This document shows, piece after piece, positions 22,502 through 33,861 of a DNA stretch of 64,000 bases (its first letter is position 1; the number at the start of each line of letters is the position of its first letter). The translations under genes were made by a program, and so were the position numbers. The stretch comes from Usnea hakonensis (Eukaryota; Ascomycota; Lecanoromycetes; Lecanorales; Parmeliaceae). The DNA lies in the NCBI GenBank assembly GCA_013423325.1, contig BLJB01000070.1:62001-126000 (forward strand), written 5' to 3'. The notes beneath the pieces were generated by a model that worked only from the letters and a program-made list of their open reading frames with translations, was not told the DNA's origin and did no database searches.

Positions 22502-23558
22502 GGCGGGGGAGAGTGGAGGATTGTCGCTGGATAGCGTTTTTCAAGGAGATGTAGAAAGAGCAGGAAGTCCTGGGATCAGGGATTTGAAGAGGAGACAAGC
22601 ACGGGAACACTTATGAGATGAGGTGGGGATTTGTTTGGGGAAGAACAGTTGAACGAGATGCAAAGATATGACGCGCTAGACCCAAATACTCGAAAGGAGC
22701 TAACCGATTCAACTTTGTCGGACATTTTGGACGCCCTTGAAGTCGGTACATCGATTCAGAAAAGAATGAGAATTACTTTATGTTCAGCATTTCTATACCA
22801 ATTGACATTACAGGCCACAGCTTGCAGGAAAGAGTCGCGAGTACGAAGTGTGCAATGACGGGCAGGTAGAGAGCGACGTTTCGCACGATATTAGAAGTTA
22901 GATAGAACGGGATAGGCCATCAGAAGCAATTCCATCAGCGAATCGCGGGTATCTCCTTCGGCAGGCACACGAATCTAGACTGCAATGTCAGGAAATATAT
23001 GCTCCCAGGCTCCAGGCTCTGACTCTTCCTGTATGATGAGCCACAATGTTGGCCTCTGAACAACATACACGACCTCTGCATCATAGTAGACAGCCTGATT
23101 CAACCCAATACGCGCCTTGGGCTCGCTTCATCTAAGGATGCTGTAGAGCTGGATAGGTGGTAGAGGGGTGTGAAAATAGAGATGTGTCTACCTTACCACC
23201 TTAAATGAAAAACTTCGGAACGAGGGAAGTCGGATTAGTAGCCGAGTGGGTGCCAAGAGGCTAAGGTCGCGCCGCCAACGGCAGAATGCAAAACATAAAG
23301 TAGGTAGGTAATATAAAGTACCTACAAAGCAAAGGCGAAGTACTTAGGAAAGAGTACTCGTGCCTTGGTCAAAATATCTGCCAGTTGCCCAAGTCATCCA
23401 CGATCTGCTCTGCACCTCTTCTGAGCCAGGAAATCTTGGCAAAGGGAAAACGTTTGGCCACATTGCTCTGTAAAAGTACAGAGCAATTTTATCGGGCTGC
23501 TGATCTTTAGTAGCCCTCATTATCACTCTCCCCCGACCGAAGAAGCATCTTTCAAATC
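22502..23558. promoter_or_regulatory. Divergent promoter region REC8 / DBF2-like kinase
   Basis: This 1057-bp spacer separates the start codons of a meiotic gene and a cell-division kinase. It holds an 11-bp perfect inverted repeat with a 4-nt loop (23462-23487) about 70 bp before the kinase ATG. Small frames inside it do not resemble known proteins. Confidence 0.45.
23462..23487. other. Perfect 11-bp hairpin in kinase leader/promoter
   Basis: The arm attgctctgta (23462-23472) and its exact reverse complement tacagagcaat (23477-23487) flank the loop aaag. It lies 71 bp upstream of the ATG at 23559, so it could be in the transcribed leader as an RNA stem-loop or be a dyad protein-binding site. 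A T-run follows the second arm. Confidence 0.85.
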
Positions 23559-25726
23559 ATGGCTGCAACTGTACCTCCACCGTCGCCTCTAGGTAAAGGC
23601 AAACCCATCTTCGCCATACCGATGCCGCCTCCTCTCCTACACACTCGTTCCGCTAATGACATCTACGAGTCGCCTCAAACACCGACCAACGCAGGCTTCA
23701 CATCTCCGTATGCGACGCCCCAAGGCAGTCCGAGCAAGAACAAACTTCCTCCAGGAGCCAATGAGCTTCCAGATGCGTTCGAAAATGCCATGAAGCTGGG
23801 CGCCGGAAGCCCTAACAAGATTGGGAGACAGCAATTGAGCCCGCATTCACCGAACAAGGGCGTCAGGCCAGGCTTCGAGGAGATCTCTGACGACAACATC
23901 AATCGGCCAGACTTCGCCTTAGGTCCTGGTAGCCCAACTCGTAAATCGGGAAAGGAGAACACACCTCCAGGCATACGACAGTCCAAACCGGCGACGCCCA
24001 ATCAAGCCGCAGTATCACGCCAGGAGCCTTATCAGGTCAGGGATACGGACTCTGGTGCGAAGGGACGATACAATCCTCAACGAGGGTTGACAGCTGAAGA
24101 GCTGGAGAAGCTACAATTACCCAAAGTGAAGCGTCTAGCGAATGTCACCCAGCTCTGTCAGTACTCTCAGTAAACACAAGGGTGTTTAAGTCTAACGTAT
24201 GCAGATTTCTTGGACCACTATTTTGATCTCCTGAGCTACGTGCACCACCGCCAAAGTCGTGAAGCACTTTTCAATTCCCAGTTCCCGGCTCCTCCAGCCA
24301 CTCCCGCAGAAGATTACGAAGCGGCAAGACACAAGTATTTGGGCAGAGAACGAGCAAATCTCCGGAAGCGCCGCACGCGACTCCGTCATGGAGACTTCCA
24401 AATCCTCACCCAAGTCGGTCAAGGTGGCTACGGACAGGTGTACCTTGCCGCTAAAAAGGACACTAGGGAAGTCTGTGCCTTGAAAGTCATGAGCAAGAAG
24501 CTCCTGTTCAAATTAGATGAAGTCAGGCATATCTTGACAGAGAGGGACATACTGACAGCAGCGAAAAGCGAGTGGTTAGTGAAACTACTGTATGCATTCC
24601 AAGACGATAAGAGTATCTATCTGGCAATGGTATGACCTTTTCTGCTCTAGAATCCTGTCGAGCCTGGGTTGACTCTTTGCGCTCAGGAATACGTTCCGGG
24701 AGGCGACTTCCGGACACTTCTCAACAACACTGGCGTATTGCACAACCGCCATTCACGCTTCTACATCGCTGAGATGTTCTGCTGCGTTGATGCACTTCAT
24801 CAACTAGGCTATATTCACCGTGACTTAAAGCCCGAGAATTTCCTGATTGATTCTACTGGTCACGTCAAGCTCACAGATTTCGGCCTCGCAGCTGGCATGC
24901 TTTCCCCGCAGAAATTTGAATCCATGCGGATCAAACTTGAGGAAGTGGGCCAGCTTTCCATGCCTTTCGGCAATCCGATGGACCAACGCTCCGTCGCCGA
25001 ACGACGAGAGGGCTACCGAGGCTTGCGTGACCGCGAAGTGAATTATGCGAAGTCGATCGTCGGATCTCCCGACTATATGGCTCCTGAAGTACTCAAGGGC
25101 GAAGAGTACGATTTCACGGTCGACTATTGGTCTCTCGGTTGCATGCTCTTCGAGGCCTTGTCGGGATACCCGCCATTTGCAGGTGCCACCGTCGACGAAA
25201 CATGGCACAATCTGCGCCACTGGGACAGAGTTCTTAAGAAACCTAAGTTTGAAGACCCGAATTATTTCCTTTCCCCCCGGACCTGGGACCTAATTCAGCG
25301 TTGCGTTAATTCGAAGAAGAATCGATTCCGTAATATCAACGAAATATACAAACACGTTTATTTCGCTGAAGTCGACTGGTCGAAGCTGCGAGAGCAGCGC
25401 GCCCCGTTTGTACCCGAGTTGGATGGTGAGACAGATGCAGGCTATTTCGATGACTTCAGCAATGAGGCAGATATGGCCAAGTATAAGGAGGTACACGACA
25501 AGCAGAACGCACTGGAGAATATGGCAGATCGGGACGAGAAAATGGGCAAAGGCTTGTTTGTTGGCTTTACCTTCAGGTCTGTCCGAACTACAACTTGCAG
25601 ACCTAGGAGAATTCCGTACTGACTCTGCGACTCAGACACCGAAAACCCACGGTGGATCCTAACGGCAAGCCGGCTAGTCCCCGCAAGGCTCTGCCTACAG
25701 ACGGCTCTTTCGGCACTATTTTCTGA
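23559..25726 (+). CDS. Dbf2/Sid2-type NDR kinase of the septation initiation network
   Basis: Model join(23559..24156,24205..24629,24687..25576,25636..25726), 667 residues. This is the AGC/NDR kinase at the end of the mitotic exit/septation initiation pathway (Dbf2, Sid2, SidB). After a roughly 190-residue disordered N-terminus comes the Mob-binding region (YFLDHYFDLLSYVHHRQSRE). The kinase domain follows: glycine loop GQGGYGQVYLA, ALKVMSKK lysine, HRDLKPEN, TDFGLA, an NDR-type insert, activation loop YAKSIVGSPDYMAPE, and DYWSLGCMLFE. The C-terminal hydrophobic motif GLFVGFTFRHRKP is rebuilt exactly by the last intron (59 nt). The N-terminus carries four S-P-x-K/R sites (residues 57, 84, 97, 125) and a KEN sequence (132-134). 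The first intron has a clean CTAAC branch site. Confidence 0.95.
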
Positions 25727-26194
25727 GGGATTTGGTACTCTTTTGTTCGCGTCGATGTCTGTTTTACAAGCAATATGTCTGCCATGCGTCATGACTTTCT
25801 TCTCTCGAGCTGTCTTCTCTCTCGGACTTTGAGGACTGCGTGCAAAATTCAGTAGGAAAGGGTAATGGAATGGACCATAAATCTGAGGGAGGGGGGTCAC
25901 ATGCCGACTGCGTCTTTTGATGAAATCAGGTGGAAACAGGCGAAAGATCACGATTAGCATAGCATGTGAAGGAACCTGTGTAAAAGAGGGCATGCCTTTT
26001 AAACTGCAAAGGTTGGACGCGTTTATCACTCTATCGCTCGTGCAACTCGATCTCTTTCTGAAGGTATACTATGTAACAAAGTCCTCCTCTGGCATCCAAC
26101 GCTTGGCTTCTCCAACGCTCGACCTTGTCTGCGTCTCTTTTCCAAGCTTCTGCGCCCATTGGATCTTGCCGATCAAACATCCACTCCAAGCTAG
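25727..26194. other. Convergent spacer kinase / RRM gene
   Basis: A 468-bp spacer between two convergent 3' ends. No gene is seen. Confidence 0.55.
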
Positions 26195-29100
26195 TCATTT
26201 GCGTTGACGCCTTTTCTTTTCTCCCCTCCCTTTCCCTCCCCTGCCCCAGGGGTTCTCCCCTTGCGGTAACGCCCAAGGATCTTGGCTTCCGTCCTTCCCC
26301 TTACCTCGTTTTACATCAGTACCCCTGGCAGCCACAGCATTGTAGCCACTTCGCACAAGGGGACTGTGACCCCCTCTAGGCTGATTGCGATGCGCCTCTT
26401 CCGAACTGCCCTCATTGCTGGTGGTAACGCCGCTATCGAAGGATGAGATTGACGCCCCGCGTGGCTGGGGAGTGTTCTTCTGATGCTTAGGATTCTCTGC
26501 TTTTGTAGGCGCAACCTGCTCGGATTTAGTGGGTGTATGATCCTTGCTTTCGTCAGACTTGGCAGGAATGCTCGGGTCTCCCTTTTCTTCTTCACTAGCT
26601 AGCTCTTTGGATGTGCTCTCGCTGTGCTTCTCCTCAAGAAGTGTCTGCCGCAATTCGTTCTCCATATCCTTAGTCTCCGACTCCGGTTCCACATTCTCTA
26701 TCTCAGTCACTCTAAGCACGTCGAACTCTGCATCCAAGGGTTTGATTCCATGATCAGATTGTGTCATGCGCTCCTCCTCTTGAGAGGTGCTGAATCGTTG
26801 ACAGTCGTCAGACCAACGTCGCTGTTCTTTCCCCATGCCAAAAAATAGGTCGTCCAGCTTGCTGACTTGATTGAAAGGCGCGAAGGGTACGAGGGCTAGA
26901 GATTTCGTTGGTCTCTCTTCCGATGGAGTTCGCCGGCCAAAGGTGCTTGGTGAAAGTTCGGATTCAGTAATCTGTCCGGTTGTAAGAGTATCGCTGAACT
27001 CAGTATCGAGGCTCTGAAGAGTAAAATTGTCTCTACTGGGCTCGCAAGCCAACACTTGCGGGTCTGGCTTGTTTATCAACACCCGGTGGCGACGCCCTTG
27101 CTGTTCTTGCTGCAGAGGCGTGCTTCGGGTTGACTTACTGGGACTATTGGTTGCACGCTTCCGAGATTGCCCGCAAGTGGGCGACGACCCCGAAGCGTTC
27201 TCTTCGATAAAACGGGAGACCTTTGTCGACCATTTTTGGACTTCAGTGGTCGATGAATCGCGCCGCGGAATTGTATCAAGCAGAGACTTGGCCATCAGCG
27301 TTCGGTGAGCTTTCAATGTCACGGTCTGCTGTTCCTGTGCGCTCGTAACGAAGTGAGTGATCCATCGTGAGAGTTGCTTTCGCTGAGACTCTATTTTGGT
27401 CCATGATGGCGGACCAGCCAGAAGTCGCTTCACAGCAGCTGCCTTCTTGACTACCTCCATGATTTCATGTTGCTTAACCAATGCTTCCAAACTCATACCC
27501 GGTCCTAGTTTACCATTATCGTCAATCCAGGACACCATAGGCCCACCTTTGTTGGTGCATGTTTCTAATGGATCTCCTTCCCGTTCTATGACCTCAAAGA
27601 AAGCCAATTCTGGCGTTTTGATTGGGAACGGGCTGGAGTCCGAGAGGCTTCGGAAACCAGCCTCTCGCAGGGTCGTCTCCAGGTTGTTGGTCTGTTCCTT
27701 CGCTGAGCCTCGGTCGAGCTTGCTCGTGTCCGACGATTGTGGCGACGTCGAATCAGAGGAACTGATAACGTTAGAAGTGGCACTGACATGCGTAGCAATG
27801 CCCAAATGAGCACCGTCCAAATGAGAGACTTGGTAAGTTATCTGTAGCTCATAGCACCACTTAGAGTTCGAGGCTTCCCTCATAGTGTGCCGACTAATAA
27901 TTGGAGGGGCCACTCTCACTCCATCGTCCATTATAAAGGGAGTCTCCGGCTTGGGGAGGTCTCTCAATTTGTCGACTGTCAGCGCGCACGATGCAGGGTC
28001 AATTGTCAAAATCGGCTGGTTTAACTTCGTGCTTTCCATTGCCCGTTTGTTCGGCAGCATTTTCGTACCATCGAATAAGACCTCTGTGAGGCAGCCGGAA
28101 TGTTCTTCGCTAGGTGCTTCTCCAACTGGCGTAAGGAACCGAGGCTTCTTCTTCTGGTGTGTCTTGATCGGCGTTGAAGGCGCGGCTAGAGAGCTCGATC
28201 GAGGCGGTATTGATGGTGCACGTTTGCGTACTGGGCTCTTTGGAAGTTCTCCATCAAGTTTCGACGGCGAAGGCTGTATTAACGGTAGGGTCGGTCCTTT
28301 CTCGAGGTCAACCTTGATCAGTGATGGTCGCAGCTCTATCGACTCGCGATTGGTAAGGTCTGTCAGCCCTTCTTGAACGCGGCTGGTATCCAGCCTCGTC
28401 CCTGAGGGTGCTGGGGCCTTGAGGATTTCTACCTTCTTATCAAGGGCGGTCTCTTCAGGCCCAGAAGCTCCGGGAGTCTGCACAGACTCCAATAACGGCT
28501 TGTTTGCTTGAAATGCTGACGGCAATATCTCTTCTGTAACGCTGGTTGAGAATTCAGCTTGGGAGCTGGACGGCGGCGCCATGGAGCGTAGGGACATGGT
28601 GTCTGCAGATCCCTGTGTAGAAATGCTGTTATCTCCTCTCAGTTCCTCTGACATTGAATCTTCTGGTTGCTTGTGAGGCGCTGCCAGCACCGCTGGGTCC
28701 CGCGACATCGGTGAGATGTGCGACACCTTCGCTTCATCATCTTTGGCATTGCTGTGTGAAGCGACATATGCAACGGAAGCTTTTGGATTTTCACCATCAA
28801 CTTCCGTTGGATTGCAATCTAAAAAAGACTGGTCCGGAGTTTCGAGGCCTTTCGGTAAGGTAGGGCCGGGATCCAAAGGGGTTTCAGGGGCTGTCATGTT
28901 GCTGGCTTCAATCTCGGACGTACCTTGCTTCCCTTGGTCTTCCGAATGGTTGCTCGGGACTTTGTTCATATCGCTAGTATAGGTTTTCGCTGATTTCGTG
29001 GGTTTGGAAACAGCGAAGCCCGCTTTTACCGAGTGAGGTTCGGACCCCTTCGTCTCGGGTACTGGCAGCCTATTGGAGCCCCTGGACTTTTTCCTGGAGG

Positions 29101-31155
29101 CTTTTGTATGGCCTTCAGGGCGCTGCAAACCTGGACCTTGAGGGTTGTCCTGAACTTGGGGTTTGGTGGCTGAGACCGATTTGATCTCTTGGGCGCCATC
29201 ACCGGTAGCCGTCGAGCCGTCGTTGGCATACGTTTCGACGCCGACGTCTGGCTGAACGACTATAGGATCCTGGATCTCTGGCTTCGAGCATTTTCCGCCA
29301 TCTGCACTGGGCTGACTCACAAGGACCATCGATTCTGCTCTGCCATGGGGAAGTAAACTTGTACTCGCAAATCCTTCTTCTGGCTGTAGATCTGACGCCT
29401 TCTGGCCTGCATCCACTGCGATGACACGCTCAGAGGGACTTCCTGAGTCTCCATCAAAATTGCTGGCTGAGGCCTTCTTTCCTCGATCCGACCCTTTGGA
29501 CGAATTGCCGCTTACTTCGAGGTTTGGTTTTCCTGCACGCACGGGGTTATCACCCGTGCGTGACTTCGACGGCGAGTTATTCAACCCTGGCCATTTACGT
29601 TGTCCCTCGCGGCCGCTTTGTTGGTGGCGCGGCGATGAATCTACTGGGGTTCGTGGGTAGCTCGTACTGAGGAAGGTCCCATCAGGCAAGCTTGCAAATC
29701 GCGTTTGGGGTAGACGTTCCAGTGCTTCGCCAGCGTCAACACTGTTCTGAAAGCTGTGATTATAAGATTAGTATTACATATGATGCTGCTGACGGGTATA
29801 ACGTACTTTGCAAATACATAGGAACGCTTCATAGGGTCTCTCAAAGTTGAAGAAGGTACCTTGGGCTTACTAACGGACACGAGCCCTCGGCACGGTCCAA
29901 GTAGATGCGTCACGGCAGCCTTGTCAAATTCTTGTGGTATTCCGCCGATCCAGATCGTACAACCCTCCGGGACTGAACGCCTGGGAGTTTCATTAGCTAA
30001 CGAACGCCCGGAGGTTCCCGAAGCTGGACTTTGACCAGGATTTAACATTGAAGCCAGCGCGGGTCTCTGGTTTTCTAGATCAGGGGTTCGGCGGTCTTCG
30101 GCCTCGATTCGACGGTCTGATAGTTGGTTTCCAGAAGCGTGTGGTTCTAGCGGCTGAGGAAAGTGTGGTTGCACTAGTGAGGAAAGAGAACCGGAATGCT
30201 CCTTATAAAAGTGTCCCTTCGCGGTAGTCTCTTGATGCTGCAATTGTGGTGGTATGGAACGGCTTAGCATTGTGGGGCGCGGATCTTGCATCGGTCCCCG
30301 CAATTCATGGGCAGATTGCGTGTAAGGGTTCGTTGATACGCGTGAACGACCTCCCATTGCTGGTTGCATTTGTATTTCTCCACTATGGGGCGGGTGGCCG
30401 ACTGTCTCCTGCCTATCGCCTAGAATGTGACTCTGAGGCAAGTTGATTTGAAAACATTTACTGGAGATTGGCACAGCTGCCGAGTTAGGTAAGTGTTCAG
30501 GGACCAACGTTGTGGCTTCAGGCGACTGAGAATAGAATGGCGGAGGTACGTTCTGGAGGGTAAACGGGCGTTGATTGTTTGCTTCGTGAGAAGCATGAAG
30601 CGGACCATTTCCCGAGTTGGAGACAATGCGGGCATCATCCGAAGACTTCTTTTGGGGATTTCTTTTTCCCTTAGGAAGGTTGCCATCGAAGGTTCCTACA
30701 CGATTAAGAAGCGGAACAGATTGCGTGGTTGAGGGCAGTGCTCGATAGGTAAATGGACCGGGAAGACCCCGAGACCGTATGGCGATATAGTTGTCCGGAG
30801 GCGCAGAAGCGTCGTTATCCATGGCGTTGTGAGCTGTGGGGTCACTATGATAGTCGCCACGGCTTGTACTCCCGGGGTGTATATGCTCTAAGATCTCTGT
30901 CGATGGTGTGAGCCGTTGGAGAGGAAGGTGACTTTGTGGAGCCGATATTTGGCCTGGAGATCCAGGCAACCGGCGAAATGGACCTTCTCGCAGTTGAGAC
31001 AGATTGGATTCTGGGTTGGAACTGGCTCTTGGGTTGGTCTTGGCTCTCATACTCTGCGCGGAGACGTTGATAGAGAAGACAGGGCGCGCTGGCGCAGGCG
31101 CCGCTGGCAGTGGTGTGAAATTACGTCGATTTTGCATTGTCTGTGCATGCTGCAT
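26195..31155 (-). CDS. Very large RRM-domain protein, uncharacterised
   Basis: Minimal model complement(join(26195..29753,29807..31155)), 1635 residues from the ATG at 31155. One RNA-recognition motif lies at about residues 395-485: CTIWIGGIPQEFDKAAVTHLL (RNP2 region) to RSYVFANFQNSVDAGEALERL (RNP1 region), rebuilt across a 53-nt intron. The rest is long, Ser/Pro/Lys/Glu-rich and probably disordered. Near the C-terminus is a Trp-containing motif, DPWALPQGENPWG, followed by a basic Gly/Lys/Arg tail (GRGGKGRGEKKRRQRK). Function is unknown; RNA binding is inferred only from the RRM. The frame remains open upstream of 31155 (DDPFIEARQSALRLQ), so the true N-terminus probably lies further up, possibly joined to the open frame at 31206-31757 by a 53-nt intron (31185-31237). 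Confidence 0.82.
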
Positions 31156-31205
31156 CTGGAGACGGAGTGCGCTTTGACGGGCTTCTATAAAGGGATCATC
31201 AGTGT

Positions 31206-31757
31206 CTACGACTCATTTACGATGTAGAGAATCATACGGTCATTATCTTCTTGCATTCTCAGACCTTTGATTTGCATCATCGCCTCCATTAGAAATTCCA
31301 TCCCCTGCTCTTCGATGTCCTCCTCGGTGAAGAGGTCGTTGATAGCATGACAAGGTCGAATGCACCTGAAAGCTTCACCGTTGGCGGTTTTCCAGCGTCG
31401 CACATAATCTTGAACCTTGAGCGCCTTTTCAGTGTTAACGCTTTCGTTGAGCCTGGCAATGTAATGTAGGACTGCTCGAAGGAATTCAAACCCCTGGACC
31501 TCAGCGTCGCAGTAATCAAAGTATTCGTAAACGTCCAGATCCATGACTGGGCTAGTGATCCCTTTGCATGCCTCAGGAAAGGCTTTCTGAAGCTTCGATA
31601 CCATTGTCTGTTGGTCTTCGACGGGGTTAGATCTAAGAATGATTCGCATACCAGGAGTCTTTTCACGTCGAGCGTACTCGCCATTGTGTGTAGAAAAGAT
31701 AGCCTTTCCATGGAGATGGTAAGCCATGGTGATGAGAATGTGGATAAGCAGATGCAA
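31206..31757 (-). CDS. Unrecognised open frame, possible 5' exon of the RRM gene
   Basis: A 183-codon open frame (or 173 from the internal ATG at 31727, MAYHLHGKAIF...). I do not recognise a domain; it looks like a folded protein with mixed hydrophobic and charged residues (VMDLDVYEYFDYCDAEVQGFEFLRAVLHYIARL, EEDIEEQGMEFLMEAMMQIKGL). Its stop lies only 50 bp before the ATG of the RRM gene on the same strand, too close for two independent genes. A donor at 31237 (C, then GTATGA) and an acceptor at 31185 (TTTATAG) would join it in frame to the RRM protein, giving about 1808 residues. Both readings remain open. Confidence 0.45.
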   Translation of the reverse strand: MHLLIHILITMAYHLHGKAIFSTHNGEYARREKTPGMRIILRSNPVEDQQTMVSKLQKAFPEACKGITSPVMDLDVYEYFDYCDAEVQGFEFLRAVLHYIARLNESVNTEKALKVQDYVRRWKTANGEAFRCIRPCHAINDLFTEEDIEEQGMEFLMEAMMQIKGLRMQEDNDRMILYIVNES

Positions 31758-32515
31758 GGATGCAAAATGGCTTTATACTTAGGAAGGCCGTGTTATCAAC
31801 CAAGGCGAGCTAAGTGTTGACAGGATCAGAGCACAAAGCCATGGTGCGGGGATCCAGTCTCCAAGGACGATGCGATTTTCTGGACACGTTATGACAAAGC
31901 TGCTGGCGGAAGTAGCAATGGTTCTTGTGAAGGAGAAAGGTTGCTGCGTCGTCGCTGGACCGTAGTTGCCCTTTTTGGAAGAGTGAATGGAATGAAATCG
32001 TGTAGCTCGTTTCTTGGCGGCCACTTCTCTGATCAGTGCAGTGTATAATGGAGGAATTGGAAGTTTGTAGATGTGTTTAGTATCAAATTTGTCTTGACAA
32101 TGAGCGTGGGATGTATCAGGATGTGAGAGAGCCAAATCAAATGAGCTGCTTTTGATGATGGCTGCTTCACTTCAATAAACTACCGGCTCGACATCAACCT
32201 CCTCTCGTGACCGATGCGAAAACTAGACGCGTTAGGACTTAATTTCATGACACGCTGGTTCAATTGCATTTCATGACGGCAGAACTTTTCAGTACTCATT
32301 CTTTAATGCACCGCAAGGAAAAACTACCACTTCCTGCCTTTAGTATCTTCGATCTTTACGGATTTAGTGACTTCATGGCAATGTTCAAGCGATTCAACGT
32401 GTTGCACTCGTCATGTGCTCACTGTAGCATGCATTGTATCGCATCACGGATTTCGTAGGTCAGCAAAGGATATAGTAGCCCCACGTCCACCATTCCGACC
32501 AGAAGATTCTATAGC
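31758..32515. other. Spacer upstream of the RRM gene
   Basis: About 760 bp. A 118-codon - strand frame (31779-32135) has no recognisable features and is not called. The spacer presumably contains the RRM gene promoter and the 3' end of FMP46. Confidence 0.5.
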
Positions 32516-33198
32516 CTACACCGAACTGGTCTCTTTCGGTAACTGAGCAATCATCTTCATGATCTCAGATTCATTATCTCCATCGACTGAAAATGTTGTC
32601 AGTAGGTGCATTTCTGCCGATTCAGATGCCTTAACCCACCAGCTCTGCCATTGTTCCAGTCCACAGTCTACGGGTCACTCAGTACTCTAATCGAACTTTC
32701 AGTGCCGCGGTATACATACCACGGGTGGCTTGAATCTCTTGGGATTCTCGCCCAGCTTTTTGATTGCATCTCCCATATCCTTTGCCCCCTCTACTAGCCG
32801 ACCTGCATTATGAGCTCCCATGTATTCTAGTATCGTTCTTATTTGATCAGTCGTTGGTGGGTCCTCTGTTATATTCAACTCAAATTCGGTGCGCTGAAGC
32901 TTGTTTTGATGCGTATGGTCTGCAGCCTGGTCTTCCGTTGCAGTCTCCGAGGCGTGGGCGGAGACCTGTTTGAGAAGGGTGAGCACGCGGAGGGAGGCAG
33001 GTACTGATGGCTTGTGGAAGAGTGCTGGAAGAAGTGAGGGTCAGTGTACTCTCTGAGAGATAATTTGAAAGCTGCTGTACTGGTTTGGAGGTCAATCCGT
33101 GAACGGGAAAAAGCACTATTGTCCCCAAGAAATGTTTGGCGACGCATAATTGGAAAAGACTCACTTATTACATCGAGAGACTTTTGAAAGCGGAACAT
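32516..33198 (-). CDS. FMP46: Mitochondrial thioredoxin-like protein Fmp46 (DUF1687)
   Basis: Model complement(join(32516..32586,32640..32667,32720..33024,33165..33198)), 145 residues. Fmp46 is a small mitochondrial protein with a thioredoxin-like fold, annotated as a putative redox protein. The sequence follows the family closely: MFRFQKSLDVITLFHKPSVPAS at the N-terminus, LLKQVS-HASETATEDQAADHTHQNKLQRTEFELNITE, PTTDQIRTILEYMGAHNAGRLV, then RFKPPVTVDWNNGRA and DGDNESEIMKMIAQLP. Three introns (140, 52 and 53 nt) were placed to rebuild these blocks; the third exon is 28 nt. The only cysteine seen in the long open frame is intronic read-through, so a classical CxxC centre is absent here. Confidence 0.9.
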
Positions 33199-33861
33199 GT
33201 TGACTCCTCTGGGTAAGGATCAGGATCGAGGGCGCACCGGTTCTGGGGGTAAGGTAAAGCTTCTCGAGAAGATCTAGCTACTCTATGAGGAATCAAGTGC
33301 CAAGACAAGTGCCAAGACTACTGCCAAGAAATCTCAATAAAAACCTCCCTCGCCCTCCAATTTATCGCAGTACGCGTGTGTACACATCTCGTTACCGTTT
33401 TTTGTGCAGTGTGCTTTATCAGAAGGAAAAGTCAACTATGTTATGCATTTAAGTAAAGTGTGTTTCCTCACTATTTGACCATAAAAAGGTCCAATCCGTT
33501 CTGCCTGCTACCTATTGAAATAAATGTGTGTGAAAGCAAAGGACCAGAGCTATTCTCTGTTGAGGTCTGGAGAGTTGAAACCTCTCTGCGCATAACCCTT
33601 GTTACACTCTCCTCAGTGTTAATAAAAGAAGATCTTGCATGCATGCGCATAATCGATTGTGTACTACCTAGGTCTCTTCGGTGCCCTTTACCTCCGAGTA
33701 TGCTATGAGTAGCAACAGCTTCTCAGTGACTAAGGATCACATCTTCCATCATATTGCAAGCAGAGAGCCATTCTTGAAAAATTTCGGAGCTGTTCTACTC
33801 GTCCCTCGAAGTAACCATAAGTCTCAAGCAAAGCATTCGCCCATCTCCACTGCCATCTACC
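33199..33861. other. Spacer FMP46 / peroxiredoxin
   Basis: A 663-bp spacer between two - strand genes. No gene or clear motif is seen; it presumably carries the FMP46 promoter. Confidence 0.5.

Noticed and set aside
31779..32135. 118-codon - strand frame
   Set aside because: No recognisable motif; it lies in the promoter zone of the RRM gene.
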